A stretch of DNA of 64,000 nt, taken from Alkalibacterium sp049389645 (GTDB lineage Bacteria; Bacillota; Bacilli; Lactobacillales; Carnobacteriaceae_A). Below, piece by piece: positions 1-9,142 of the stretch. The notes under the pieces were generated by a model. It was not told the origin of the DNA. It did no database searches and saw only the letters and a list, made by a program, of their open reading frames with translations. How positions within the stretch are numbered: position 1 is the stretch's first letter; each line of letters starts with the position of its first letter. The translations under genes and the position numbers were made by a program. The stretch spans positions 1,488,001 to 1,552,000 of the forward strand of contig NZ_CP186540.1 of NCBI RefSeq assembly GCF_049389645.1, read 5' to 3'.

Positions 1-2401
1 CCTGCTTGTTGCCATTGTCAATGCCATTATTGGGTATGTCCAAGAAAATAAAGCAGAAAAAGCACTCGAAGGTATCAAAAAAATGTTATCTTTAGAGGCA
101 ATCGTGCTTAGAAATGAACAAAAGAGAGAAGTGGAGGCAACGAAGCTCGTCCCGGGAGATATCGTGATACTCAATCCTGGAGACAAGGTACCTGCAGACA
201 TCCGTTTGTTTGATACTGATCGGTTAAAAGTTGAAGAGTCGCCTTTAACCGGTGAATCTACTTCTGTAGAAAAGCAGACTGATGTACTGGAAGAAGATAC
301 CCCGCTTGGCGACCGAATCAACATGGTGTTTTCGGGTACCACTGTTTCTTCTGGAACGGCAAAAGGAATCGTTGTTGAAACAGGAGAAACGACAGAAATC
401 GGTAAAATCAACCGTTCCATGGGTGAAGTTGAAGAAATGAAAACACCTTTACTCAAGCAGACGGATAAATTTGGTAAAACGATCTCAGTCGTCATTCTTG
501 TTTTAGCCGTTGTATTATTTACAGCGGGTTTAGTTATTCATGATTATGAATGGGGAGAACTCCTGCTGTCCGTGATCAGTCTGACTGTGGCCTCCATTCC
601 GGAAGGCCTTCCCGCTATCTTGACCATCATTCTGGCTTTAGGTGTGCAGTCCATGGCCGATAAAAATGCGATCATGCGCACACTGCCTTCAGTGGAAACC
701 CTGGGAGCTGTCACGGTCATTTGTTCAGATAAGACAGGGACACTTACAAAAAATGAAATGACGGTGCAGTCGGTCATTACCAGAGAGAAGAGCTATTCTG
801 TAACGGGTTTAGGCTACGCGCCGGAAGGTAGGATCGTGAACGAACAGGAAGAAGAAATCGATGTCGATGAAGAGACCGACTTGAGAGAGTTGCTGACCGC
901 AGCTAAAACAGTGAACGAGTCGGATATTTATGAAAAAGATGACGGATGGGTCGTCAGAGGAGATCCGACAGAAGGCTGTTTGATCACCCTGGCTGAAAAG
1001 GCGAATGTCTCTATCGATACTCTTGAAATGACATCCAAGATCCCTTTTGATTCAGAATACAAATATATGGCAGGGTTAGTCGAAGAAAGCAATCTGAAGA
1101 AGATTTATATTAAAGGCGCACCGGACCGTCTATTTGAAATGGCCGGTTTGGATTCAGAGGATCTTGACTATTGGGAAACACAGATGAACAAACGGTCTAA
1201 AAAAGGTGAACGTGTTCTCGCAATGGCCATCAAAGAGGTCTCTGAGACCAAAGAGCACATAGAACATGAGGATATCCAATCGGGCATAACGATACTTGGA
1301 CTCACAGGTATTATCGATCCGCCTCGAGAGAATGTTATTGAAGCCATTAAAGTCTGTAAAGAAGCGGGCATTCAGGTTAAAATGATTACAGGGGATCACA
1401 AAGAAACAGCCTTGGCGATTGCCAAGCAACTGGGGATCACATATGGAAATAAAGTTGCTGAAGGACGTGAGTTGGAAGAGATGTCCGACGCAGAATTGCA
1501 GGAAATCGTAGAGGAAGTCGATGTCTTTGCGCGAACGAGTCCGCATAATAAACTGAAGCTGGTCGAAGCACTGCAAAACAACGGTCATATCTGCGCCATG
1601 ACGGGTGACGGTGTGAATGATGCCCCGGCATTGAAACGAGCAGACATTGGAGTAGCTATGGGCATCAAAGGAACAGAGGTAGCCAAAGAAGCCTCTGAAA
1701 TGGTTTTAGTGGATGATGATTTTTCTACCATTGTCAATGCGGTAAAAGAAGGTCGACGTGTTTACGACAACTTAAAGAAAACCATCCTCTTCATTTTACC
1801 GACCAACGGGGCAGAAGCTTTGCTGGTGATGACCGCGTTGATAATAGGAATAGAAATGCCACTAACACCTGTGCAGATTCTCTACGTCAACATGATCACC
1901 GCTGTAACCATCGCTTTGGCTTTGGCTTTTGAACCTTTGGAAAAAGGTACGATGTCAAAACCGCCGCGTGATTCGAATCAAAGGCTATTAAGTCCTTACT
2001 ATGTCTTTCGTATCCTTTTTGTTTCCGTGCTTATTGGTGGCTCCATCATGTGGATCAACCAGCTTCTGTTGGTGGATTATGACGTTGAAATTATAAATAC
2101 GTTGACGCTCCATTCGCTCGTTTTTGCTCAGTTATTCCATTTGTTTAATGTAAGAAATGAGCGTCTCTTTAGTCTTAATCGTCAATTTTTTGATAATAAA
2201 GCCGCTTTTCTAGTGTCCGGTCTATTGATTGTTTTCCAACTATTAGTCACCTATGTGCCGTTCTTGAATAACGCCTTGGGACTTTATCCAATCGATTTGA
2301 ACTATTGGATTTACCCTGTTATCATAGGGTTCGGTGTATTTGTAGTAGTAGAAATCGAAAAGTTCATCACACATAAAGTTTTAAAAAGAAATATCAGATA
2401 A
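1..2401 (+). CDS. P2-type cation-transporting ATPase, 5' end outside the window
   Basis: ATP-driven membrane cation pump of the P-type (HAD) superfamily. The reading frame is already open at base 2 (LLVAIVNAIIGYVQENKAEK, the end of M2), so the N-terminus lies upstream. In order one sees the actuator TGES motif, the M4 segment ASIPEGLPA, the phosphorylation site DKTGTLTKNE, the KGAP nucleotide-binding motif, TGDGVNDAPALKRAD, and C-terminal helices M5-M10. M6 reads NMITAVTIALALAFEP. It lacks the N-x-x-T-D calcium ligands of SERCA/PMR1 pumps, so the ion (Na+, K+, Ca2+ or H+) cannot be assigned. The next gene begins 33 bp downstream, possibly in the same transcript. No terminator is visible between them. 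Confidence 0.93.
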   Translation, partial: LLVAIVNAIIGYVQENKAEKALEGIKKMLSLEAIVLRNEQKREVEATKLVPGDIVILNPGDKVPADIRLFDTDRLKVEESPLTGESTSVEKQTDVLEEDTPLGDRINMVFSGTTVSSGTAKGIVVETGETTEIGKINRSMGEVEEMKTPLLKQTDKFGKTISVVILVLAVVLFTAGLVIHDYEWGELLLSVISLTVASIPEGLPAILTIILALGVQSMADKNAIMRTLPSVETLGAVTVICSDKTGTLTKNEMTVQSVITREKSYSVTGLGYAPEGRIVNEQEEEIDVDEETDLRELLTAAKTVNESDIYEKDDGWVVRGDPTEGCLITLAEKANVSIDTLEMTSKIPFDSEYKYMAGLVEESNLKKIYIKGAPDRLFEMAGLDSEDLDYWETQMNKRSKKGERVLAMAIKEVSETKEHIEHEDIQSGITILGLTGIIDPPRENVIEAIKVCKEAGIQVKMITGDHKETALAIAKQLGITYGNKVAEGRELEEMSDAELQEIVEEVDVFARTSPHNKLKLVEALQNNGHICAMTGDGVNDAPALKRADIGVAMGIKGTEVAKEASEMVLVDDDFSTIVNAVKEGRRVYDNLKKTILFILPTNGAEALLVMTALIIGIEMPLTPVQILYVNMITAVTIALALAFEPLEKGTMSKPPRDSNQRLLSPYYVFRILFVSVLIGGSIMWINQLLLVDYDVEIINTLTLHSLVFAQLFHLFNVRNERLFSLNRQFFDNKAAFLVSGLLIVFQLLVTYVPFLNNALGLYPIDLNYWIYPVIIGFGVFVVVEIEKFITHKVLKRNIR

Positions 2402-2434
2402 TCAACCATAGGTAAGGAAGTGAGGAGAAAATTA

Positions 2435-3727
2435 ATGATGAATACTAAAATGTCAGATTACGATGTCATCGTCATTGGGGCAGGTTTGGCAGGATTAACT
2501 GCCGCAAAGGCTCTACATGAAAAAGGAAAGAAATACTTAATCCTAGAAGCAACAGACCGAGCAGGTGGGAAGGTAAGCTCCAAAGTTTCCGAAGATTCAT
2601 CACGCTACTTTGAACAAGGTGCACAGTTTGTTAATAAAGATATGACTGAAATCGTGAAACTCATTGAAGAAGCAGGAATGACTTTAGAGGAAACGCATAT
2701 ACCTGAAGATTTGGTGGTCATAAGTGAAAAAAGCAGAGAGCCCATTCGCTTTGATTTCAAAGATATCCCAGCAATGTTGAGGGAGGTTGCTGAAACAGAA
2801 TCAGCTTCTCAGTCACTGGCTAGTTTACTGGATAAACATGTTGGAAATAAACGAAAACGCCAAATCATTAAAAGTTTTGTAGCGTCTGAAACGACGGTAA
2901 ACAGTGATTACATTAATGCAGAAGCTTTAGAAGACTTGGTCAGTCGTATCACAACAACGAACAACGAATTGAATTATCAAGCCTCCGGTCCACTGTCCCG
3001 AGTCGTTCGATACTTGGAGACCATTAATGAAGAGGCGATCCGTTATCTTGAACCCGTGGTGAAAGTAAAAGCAATCGAAAATGGCTATATTTTGAAGACT
3101 AAAAACAAGACAAAATATCATGCAAAGGCTTTGATCATGGCAGTGCCACCAACCGCTGCAGCCCGAATCGAGTTCAGTTCATCTTTAGCTGAACATTACG
3201 ACCGGTACTTGAAGAGTTATGTCGATGGGGCAGTGATCAAGATGACCTTCGTGTATGATGATCCTTTCTGGCGTGAACAAGCCATTAAGGGAAAGAAAAG
3301 AACGGTCTATGGAGTTATCTATGCCGCCAATGAAGGGGTCAATGTAATGGATTCTTCTAAAGCAGAGGGTGAAAACCGACTCACCTTGTTTATCGGTGGA
3401 GATAAGGCCAAAGAGCTTGCCAGTGTACCAATAGAAGTGAAAGAATTTTTCGCTAAAGAGCGCTTGATCGAAGTTTTTGGAGACGAAGCAGAAATGTACA
3501 AGGATTATGAAATCAGCGAGTGGCAGGGTTCTCCCTATTGTGGTGGGGGATACGGCGCAATGGTGCATTATAAAGGTGAACCAAAAGCCCGCGAACATTT
3601 AAAAGAACCCTTTAATAATCTAGTCTTTGCAAGCACAGAGCTCGGGCCGCAGTTCCCTCAATTTATGGAAGGGGCCATCCGCTCTGGTCAGTACGCTGCC
3701 AAACGTTTAGTCGAGGAAATGCAGTGA
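2435..3727 (+). CDS. FAD-dependent amine-oxidase-family oxidoreductase
   Basis: Flavoprotein of the monoamine oxidase/protoporphyrinogen oxidase family. Substrate unknown. The N-terminus has the Rossmann dinucleotide-binding motif VIGAGLAGLTAAKAL followed by the second GG doublet (EATDRAGGK). The C-terminus has the family FAD-contact signature (FASTELGPQFPQFMEGAIRSGQYAA). No signal peptide or membrane helix is seen, so it should be cytosolic. The frame opens at a GTG at 2420, but GAGGAG at 2422-2427 sits 7 nt before ATG 2435, so I use that ATG (an adjacent ATG at 2438 is equally possible). Length about 430 residues, normal for the family. It follows the cation ATPase by 33 bp. Nothing nearby indicates a substrate. 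Confidence 0.85.
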   Translation: MMNTKMSDYDVIVIGAGLAGLTAAKALHEKGKKYLILEATDRAGGKVSSKVSEDSSRYFEQGAQFVNKDMTEIVKLIEEAGMTLEETHIPEDLVVISEKSREPIRFDFKDIPAMLREVAETESASQSLASLLDKHVGNKRKRQIIKSFVASETTVNSDYINAEALEDLVSRITTTNNELNYQASGPLSRVVRYLETINEEAIRYLEPVVKVKAIENGYILKTKNKTKYHAKALIMAVPPTAAARIEFSSSLAEHYDRYLKSYVDGAVIKMTFVYDDPFWREQAIKGKKRTVYGVIYAANEGVNVMDSSKAEGENRLTLFIGGDKAKELASVPIEVKEFFAKERLIEVFGDEAEMYKDYEISEWQGSPYCGGGYGAMVHYKGEPKAREHLKEPFNNLVFASTELGPQFPQFMEGAIRSGQYAAKRLVEEMQ

Positions 3728-4151
3728 AAATAAGGACATAAAAAAGAAGGAGCAGAGTATCTGCGCCTGAGAAATACCATTATATCTATATTAGAACAAT
3801 ATAGAAGAAAGGAAGGCTGAATAAGTCACTTAGCGAATTCAGTCTGCCCTGCTTCTAAATTATTGAATATTCTAAAACGGTATGCTAATATAAAAATCAG
3901 ATAGTCATAACGAAACTGATGATGAATAAACCTTTTTGAGTCAGTTTATAGAGATTGTTATGTAAGCGCTTTTTTTAAGAAGAAACAAAATTTATGTATA
4001 TTCAAACTATTGAAAAACAATGAGGTGATCATAGGAGAAACGGCATAAGAGGACAGAAATACACGATGTGGGTTAACCATCTCTTAGGACAAAGTAAGAA
4101 ATTGGTAATTGAAAAATTGTAAAGAAATATATTATTTAAAGGAGGATTCAT
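3728..4151. other. 424-bp intergenic region
   Basis: No gene found. It holds short imperfect hairpins: GCAGA/TCTGC at about 3752-3764, and CTGAAT/ATTCAG at about 3818-3843. A cre-like site lies at 3961 and an AGGAGG ribosome site at 4140-4145 serves the peptidase gene. I see no convincing intrinsic terminator after the flavoprotein gene. An 18-codon open frame at 4066-4122 has only a weak ribosome site and is not called. Confidence 0.5.
3961..3974 (+). promoter_or_regulatory. cre-like site (putative CcpA binding)
   Basis: TGTAAGCGCTTTTT matches 12 of 14 positions of the cre consensus TGNAARCGNWWWCA; only the final CA is missing. It lies 178 bp before the M28 peptidase start. The distance and the missing CA make this a tentative call. 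Confidence 0.4.
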
Positions 4152-5585
4152 ATGTATAAGAGTCATACTAACAAAAAATGGTATCCAGTTTTAATAGCTT
4201 CCGTCATGGGGTTATACTTATTTACGCCTATAACGCAAGAGGAAGTAATGGCTGAGAGTGCAGAGGACGCTGTTGTAATAAATTCAAGTGAATATGGCGG
4301 CCTGGCATATGAACACATTCACCATCTCTCTAAAGAACTTGGTGGAGCTAGAATAGCGGGTTCAGAATTTGAAAAGGAAGCGGCTAATTATATAAAAGGC
4401 GAGTTTGAAAGCTATAAATATGAAACGACTTTGGAAGATTTCTCATTTATCAGTAAAAGAGGAAGTAATAAAGGAGAGACAGTTCATTCTCAAAACGTAG
4501 TAGCTATTAAAAGAGGTAAATCAGGAAAACAAGTTATTCTCGGTGCCCATTACGACCAAGTAACTTCGGGTGGTAGCGAGGGAGCCTCTGACAATGCCTC
4601 TGGTGTAGGTGCTATGTTGGAAGTAGCTGAGAAATTAAAGAATATTAAAACAGATCATACTATTATTTTCATAGGTTTTGGCGCTGAAGAGGTCGGTTTA
4701 GAAGGATCTAAAGCTTATGTAGAAACTATGTCAGAGAACGAAATAGAGAATACAATAGCTATGGTAAATCTGGACACTATTATAGCCGGAGATTATGCTT
4801 ACGTATATGGAGGATCTAATGGCATAGGTTGGGTAAGAGATCAGGCGCTCAATATATCTGATGAACTAGGATTAGATCTTATTACACAAACTGGACTACA
4901 TCCTGATCATAAATGGGGAGAAACAGGAGACTGGAGTGATCATGCCCCCTTTAACGCAAAAGACATTCCAGTAGCTTATTTTGAATCGACTAACTGGTTA
5001 ATTCAAGATGATGCTGGTAATTATTTGGATGGCTATATAGAAACTGAAGAAGGCCCTATAATGCACACAGGAAATGATACTTTAGACTATATTGAACTGA
5101 AGTACCCTGGAAGAATTATGGATAGACTGAACACTAATGTGAGAGTTTTAGAAAATTTGATGATAGATATAGCAACCAATGAGTATAAAGCGGCAGCAGT
5201 AGAAGTAGAGCAATTGATATCAAAAATCAAATCTTCAGAAACAACTATCTCAAACGGGTATATGTCTAAAGTAAGAAAAGCAAGAGAAGCTTATGATGCG
5301 TTATCAGATACACAAAAAGATTTCGTAACAACAAGTGACGTAGAGAAGTTAACTGCAGCAGAAGAAAAGGTCAAAAATACGGAAGATAAAGCAGCAGCGG
5401 TAGAAGTAGACAAATTGGTCACACGATTCAACTCTTCTGGAAAAAAGATTTCAAAACAATTTGTTTCTAAAGTGACAGAAGCAAGAGAAGCATATGATGC
5501 ATTAACAGACGTACAAAAAGCATTCGTAGCAACAGCTAATATACAGAAGTTAATGGCAGCAGAAGAAATGATAAATCAGCAGTAG
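4152..5585 (+). CDS. Secreted M28-family zinc metallopeptidase with two C-terminal repeats
   Basis: Extracellular aminopeptidase-type metalloenzyme. Residues 1-34 form a signal peptide with a likely cut after VMA (before ESAEDA). The M28 catalytic domain spans about 50-340 and keeps the two-zinc site: H133 (GAHYD), D147 (ASDNASGV), E179/E180 (GAEEVG), D208 (NLDTI) and H305 (MHTGNDT). Residues about 353-413 and 416-476 are two copies of a helical repeat built on AREAYDAL and an AAEE-type end. Similar repeats occur in Gram-positive surface proteins, where they are thought to act as spacers or wall-contact domains. No LPXTG or membrane anchor is seen. AGGAGG lies 6 nt before the ATG. A strong terminator follows, so it is a single-gene unit. 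Confidence 0.88.
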   Translation: MYKSHTNKKWYPVLIASVMGLYLFTPITQEEVMAESAEDAVVINSSEYGGLAYEHIHHLSKELGGARIAGSEFEKEAANYIKGEFESYKYETTLEDFSFISKRGSNKGETVHSQNVVAIKRGKSGKQVILGAHYDQVTSGGSEGASDNASGVGAMLEVAEKLKNIKTDHTIIFIGFGAEEVGLEGSKAYVETMSENEIENTIAMVNLDTIIAGDYAYVYGGSNGIGWVRDQALNISDELGLDLITQTGLHPDHKWGETGDWSDHAPFNAKDIPVAYFESTNWLIQDDAGNYLDGYIETEEGPIMHTGNDTLDYIELKYPGRIMDRLNTNVRVLENLMIDIATNEYKAAAVEVEQLISKIKSSETTISNGYMSKVRKAREAYDALSDTQKDFVTTSDVEKLTAAEEKVKNTEDKAAAVEVDKLVTRFNSSGKKISKQFVSKVTEAREAYDALTDVQKAFVATANIQKLMAAEEMINQQ

Positions 5586-5654
5586 TTACATGTTAGCATT
5601 GTACAAAGTTTTCAAATAGTAAAAATACATTAATTTGATTCGATGAGATAATAA

Positions 5655-5709
5655 AAAAACAGGAATACTGCTCATTCAACTTGTGAATGAGACAGTAATT
5701 CCTGTTTTT
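5655..5709 (+). terminator. Intrinsic terminator of the M28 peptidase gene
   Basis: A long stem, AAAAACAGGAATACTG with CTCATTCA, pairs with TGAATGAG and CAGTAATTCCTGTTTTT and ends in a T-run. It begins 69 bp after the stop codon. Confidence 0.85.
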
Positions 5710-5865
5710 ATTATTTTTCATTCATCAATGTCATTATGTTCTTTATGTTTACCATAAATGTTATGGTGGTGGCTCGAATGTCTATAGTTTAATTCACTTT
5801 ATAATGAGTGATTATTGAAAATTAAGCAGGCCTATTCCCCAAGGTATTTTTTTTCTTGTTATAAC

Positions 5866-5915
5866 AAAAGAGTGGATATCCTACCGCTAAGTACGGGAAG
5901 ATATCCACTCTTTTT
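5866..5915 (-). terminator. Terminator of the DAACS symporter gene
   Basis: GAGTGGATATC (5870-5880) and GATATCCACTC (5900-5910) form an 11-bp stem flanked by A and T tracts. It lies just past the stop of the minus-strand symporter gene and could also work from the plus side. Confidence 0.8.
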
Positions 5916-5944
5916 AGACTTTTTTGATAGACTAGTTGATGATG

Positions 5945-7189
5945 TTAGTTGTTGATACTGCTGTATGCTTTACCTTTAACAGGGACAGCTTTTTTCAATA
6001 TATGTTTCTCATAGACCTTATCGATTACAACCGCAATGGCATTGTCGCCGGAAACGTTAGCAGCTGTGCCAAAACTGTCTTGAGTGATGTATAGAGAAAC
6101 AAGCAGAGTTCCTAATGTGCCGGTTGGATCGATGCCTACCATGTACACAAACGGAAGTGCACTCATAATAGCTCCGCCTGGTGCACCTGGTGCAGCAACT
6201 AGCGCGACTCCTAAAGTAGCGATAAAGGCAGCCATCATGCCAAAGCTATGTGGCATATCGAACATCAACAGCACGGCTGTCACACAAGAAGTGATGGTCA
6301 CGACACTCCCCATGAGGTGAATAGTCGCACTCAATGGAATAACGAATTCCCTGATTTCTTTTGACACGCCATTCTTGCGGGCACATTCCATATTTACAGG
6401 AATAGTAGCGGCAGAAGATTGTGTACCTAAAGCAGTGAAGTAACCGGGGATTTGATTTTTTATTAAAGTGACAGGATTCTTACCAGTATAAAGTCCTGCG
6501 AGTATAAATAATATCGTAATAAGCAATAACTGCAGAGCGATTACGACGATGAACACTCTCCAAAAGACTGAAAGCAGTGAAAAGACTGCGCCGCTGTAAC
6601 TTAAGTTTAAGAAGTTACCGAAGATGTAATAAGGCAAGCCGGGAATGATAATTACTGATAAAATTTGACTAATAATGGCACCAAATTCAGCGAAAAAGTG
6701 ATACATGACTTCGCCTTTCTCTTCCTTGCGTAACCAGGAAATAAAGACGCCGAATAAGAAAGCAAAGACGATCGCTGACGTGACACCGAATAAAGGCTCC
6801 AAAGGTAGATTGAACAGAGGTGCCAGTTCAGTGCCTTCCGTTTGAACGGTTTCTCTAACTGACGCATCGATAAACAAAGGAAAAAGACTTGAGGCCAGAA
6901 AATAAGCAATAAAGCCGCCAATCAAAGTGTTGGAATAAGCCATCAGTGCATTCAGCCCAAGTAATTTTCCGGCGCCATCGGTAAGGTCCGAAATACCTTT
7001 CACTACAAAACCTACAATCATTAAAGGAATGATAAAGGCTAACAATCGGCTAAACAAGGCCGAAAAAGTGATGGGGATCTGAAGTATGAAGTCTGGTATA
7101 AAGGTTAATTGTCCAACCAGGACGCCTAAACCAATGGCAATCAATAATTTCGGTACAAGACCAATCTTAAATTTCTTTCGATTTTCCAT
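5945..7189 (-). CDS. Dicarboxylate/amino acid:cation symporter (DAACS family)
   Basis: Sodium- or proton-coupled transporter of acidic amino acids, dicarboxylates or small neutral amino acids, in the GltP/GltT/SstT fold. About 414 residues, with hydrophobic helices throughout. The serine-rich HP1 tip is present as GTQSSAATIPVN. HP2 is seen as APGAPGGA. The TM8 signature reads TAANVSGDNAIAVVIDK. The TM7 motif, NMDGT in glutamate transporters, is HLMGSV here, so substrate and ion coupling may differ from GltPh. The frame runs to a TTG at 7225, but GGAGGAGATATT directly before ATG 7189 decides the start. Monocistronic, with its own terminator. Confidence 0.88.
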   Translation of the reverse strand: MENRKKFKIGLVPKLLIAIGLGVLVGQLTFIPDFILQIPITFSALFSRLLAFIIPLMIVGFVVKGISDLTDGAGKLLGLNALMAYSNTLIGGFIAYFLASSLFPLFIDASVRETVQTEGTELAPLFNLPLEPLFGVTSAIVFAFLFGVFISWLRKEEKGEVMYHFFAEFGAIISQILSVIIIPGLPYYIFGNFLNLSYSGAVFSLLSVFWRVFIVVIALQLLLITILFILAGLYTGKNPVTLIKNQIPGYFTALGTQSSAATIPVNMECARKNGVSKEIREFVIPLSATIHLMGSVVTITSCVTAVLLMFDMPHSFGMMAAFIATLGVALVAAPGAPGGAIMSALPFVYMVGIDPTGTLGTLLVSLYITQDSFGTAANVSGDNAIAVVIDKVYEKHILKKAVPVKGKAYSSINN

Positions 7190-8119
7190 AATATCTCCTC
7201 CATTTTCAACCCACTTATCTAGCAATAATTAGATTGTTTAAATTATTTATTAGTATACTATATTAGAATTGAATAAGAAATAACAAATTATATTTTAATT
7301 AAAAATGTGACTATTTTATGAACATATGGATTGAAACAGAATGATTGAAGGGTAAGTTTTTTTTGAAAAAAGAGTCCAGTGTTTTTCATGAATTGTAATG
7401 ATAAAATGAGGGGAAAGCTCCCTATCAGGAGTCTTTTTCGGTTTTTAGAAGGACGAATAAATGGTTATATCGTTTAAATTAATGGTTTTCTTATGAGTGA
7501 CGCTTCATTAGGGACTAGTCATTGATAAATTTTTTCAGAGTGGTCAGTACAAGGTTTTTTAGTGACTTCTCAAACGGATCAGCAAGCGGAGTGGTCACAC
7601 TGGCAGGCTTTAAGTGACCAGTCAAAAGCGTGTTGTGACTCAGTAGAGACTAATGCGGTCTTTGAGTACCTGCTGAAGGAGTATCTTTGGCTGAGTGAGT
7701 CTTATAACACCGCTGTAGTGACCGCTCGGTGGGGAAAATCAGTTCAGAAGGAATTATAAGGGCGCTTAAGTAACTACTCAAAGTCATGTGTTCGTTCAGA
7801 GGGAAGTATAAGACCCTCTTAGTGACCGCTCCATCAACAGCAATTGCTGGGTAGTCAGTAAAAATTTCTTCAGTGACAACTCAAGAAAAAAATTGGCTCA
7901 GTGGGAAGTTGATATGAAATACTATTCCATATTGAAACTGAAACGTTAGCTGAGTTTGATGAATAGTATGATGTGCTTATCAGCACATCATTTGAAACAT
8001 GAGAGGTTAGTAATAGACTCACAAAGAGTCCTGTATAAATAACGATTTATTTAATAGGATGCCAGGGGATCTGAATGGTATAGTAAGAAAGAACGAATTG
8101 AAGAAAGGACGAATAAATA
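7190..8119. other. 930-bp divergent intergenic region
   Basis: Lies between the divergent symporter and flavoenzyme genes. It contains an AT-rich promoter-like stretch next to the symporter, a small hairpin with T-run near 7418-7440 (GCTCC/GGAGT), and repeat array 1 at 7510-7923. A short open frame at 7562-7759 lies wholly in the array. The motif GGACGAATAA occurs twice, at about 7451 and just before the 8120 gene, both times ahead of an ATG. Confidence 0.6.
7510..7923. repeat. Repeat array 1: about eight degenerate 52-bp tandem units
   Basis: A 13-mer close to AGTGACNNCTCAA recurs at 7510, 7561, 7613, 7665, 7717, 7769, 7821 and 7872, that is at steps of 51, 52, 52, 52, 52, 52 and 51 bp. A second box near CAGAGGGAAGTATAAG sits about 26-28 bp into most units. 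The two halves are partly complementary (GAGTGGTCA against TGACNNCTC; GTGGTCAC against GTGACCA), giving one imperfect dyad per unit. Units have diverged strongly; only boxes and spacing are kept. No spacers, ORF or IS ends are seen. Confidence 0.75.
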
Positions 8120-9115
8120 ATGAGATTAAGTGTACTCGATCAGGCACCCATAACAAGTGGGAATACGGCACAAGGGGCTCTGGAAAAAGCCGTGGAACTG
8201 GCTCAATTTACAGAAGAATTAGGGTACTACCGCATGTGGATGGCAGAACACCACGGCAGTTCAAGTTTTGCAAGTTCTGCTCCAGAAGTAGTGGTAGCGT
8301 ACATTGCCGCTAAAACAAAACACATCCGTTTGGGGACGGGTGGTACCATGATGATGCATTATTCACCTCTTAAAATGGCCGAAGTGTTCAAGACGTTGAG
8401 TGCCTTGGCTCCGGGACGGATCGACTATGGTGTGGGACGCGCACCGGGTGGCGATCAGAATGCCATCTATGCTCTGGCACAAGGGAATGATCCGGACTTT
8501 GATCACTTATATGAAAAGTTGGATGTCGCGTTGGACTTGATAAAAGACGATATCCCCGATGAAACCCTTTATCGTAAAACACCAGCAACGCCGGAGAAGG
8601 TGATATTGCCGGAAGCGTGGCTGTTAGGGTCAAGTGGAAACAGTGCCATCGAGGCAGGTCAAAGAGGACTGGGCTATTCTTTTGCTCAATTTTTCATGCT
8701 CAATGCGATGCGCAAAGAGATATTTGATTTGTATAGAAACCGGTTTGTACCTTCAGCATTCATGGAAAAACCGGAAATAAGTGTGGCATATCTAGTGACT
8801 GTCGCAGAAACAAAAGAGGAAGCCGAATTTCAGGCCAAACCTCAGGACATTGCCCGCATCCGTCTGGGTCAGGGACGTATGTCACCGCTTATGTCACCTG
8901 AAGAGGCAGAAAACCATAAGTTGACCGATGATGAACGTGAAGCTATCCAGACGAACCGACAGATCCACCTGGTCGGGACGGCGAAAGAAGTCGCTGAGCG
9001 CTTATATAAAGATCAGAAGACGTACGGTTTCCAGGAAGCCATGATCTGCAGCATCGCGCATTCACAAGAACAGCGCTTGAATACCTATAAATTATTAGCG
9101 GAAGAAATGCTTTAA
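8120..9115 (+). CDS. LLM-class flavin-dependent oxidoreductase (luciferase-like)
   Basis: FMN-dependent, TIM-barrel enzyme of the bacterial luciferase-like superfamily, in the subgroup often labelled MsnO8. About 331 residues. Family features seen are the N-terminal MRLSVLDQAPI strand, ELGYYRMWMAEHHG, the LGTGGTMMMHYSPLKMAEVF segment, GRIDYGVGRAPGG, and the late QIHLVGTAKEVAERL motif. Substrate and physiological reaction are unknown; homologues range from monooxygenases to F420-type reductases. The ATG at 8120 has AAAGGA 9 nt upstream. It is followed after 27 bp by a D-2-hydroxyacid dehydrogenase, suggesting a two-gene operon ending at the 10101 terminator. Confidence 0.85.
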   Translation: MRLSVLDQAPITSGNTAQGALEKAVELAQFTEELGYYRMWMAEHHGSSSFASSAPEVVVAYIAAKTKHIRLGTGGTMMMHYSPLKMAEVFKTLSALAPGRIDYGVGRAPGGDQNAIYALAQGNDPDFDHLYEKLDVALDLIKDDIPDETLYRKTPATPEKVILPEAWLLGSSGNSAIEAGQRGLGYSFAQFFMLNAMRKEIFDLYRNRFVPSAFMEKPEISVAYLVTVAETKEEAEFQAKPQDIARIRLGQGRMSPLMSPEEAENHKLTDDEREAIQTNRQIHLVGTAKEVAERLYKDQKTYGFQEAMICSIAHSQEQRLNTYKLLAEEML

Positions 9116-9142
9116 CAGAAAGCGATTGAAAGGAAGATGAAG

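Noticed and set aside
1154..1631. Minus-strand open frames inside the P-type ATPase gene
   Set aside because: They are antisense shadows of a well-conserved coding frame and lack ribosome sites.
4066..4122. 18-codon frame upstream of the M28 peptidase, possible leader peptide
   Set aside because: Weak ribosome site and no attenuator-like hairpin pair after it.
7418..7440. Small hairpin with T-run (GCTCC/GGAGT)
   Set aside because: Only 5 bp with a G-U pair and no gene directly upstream on that strand.
7562..7759. 65-codon open frame with GTG start
   Set aside because: Lies wholly within repeat array 1, has no ribosome site and no protein-like composition.
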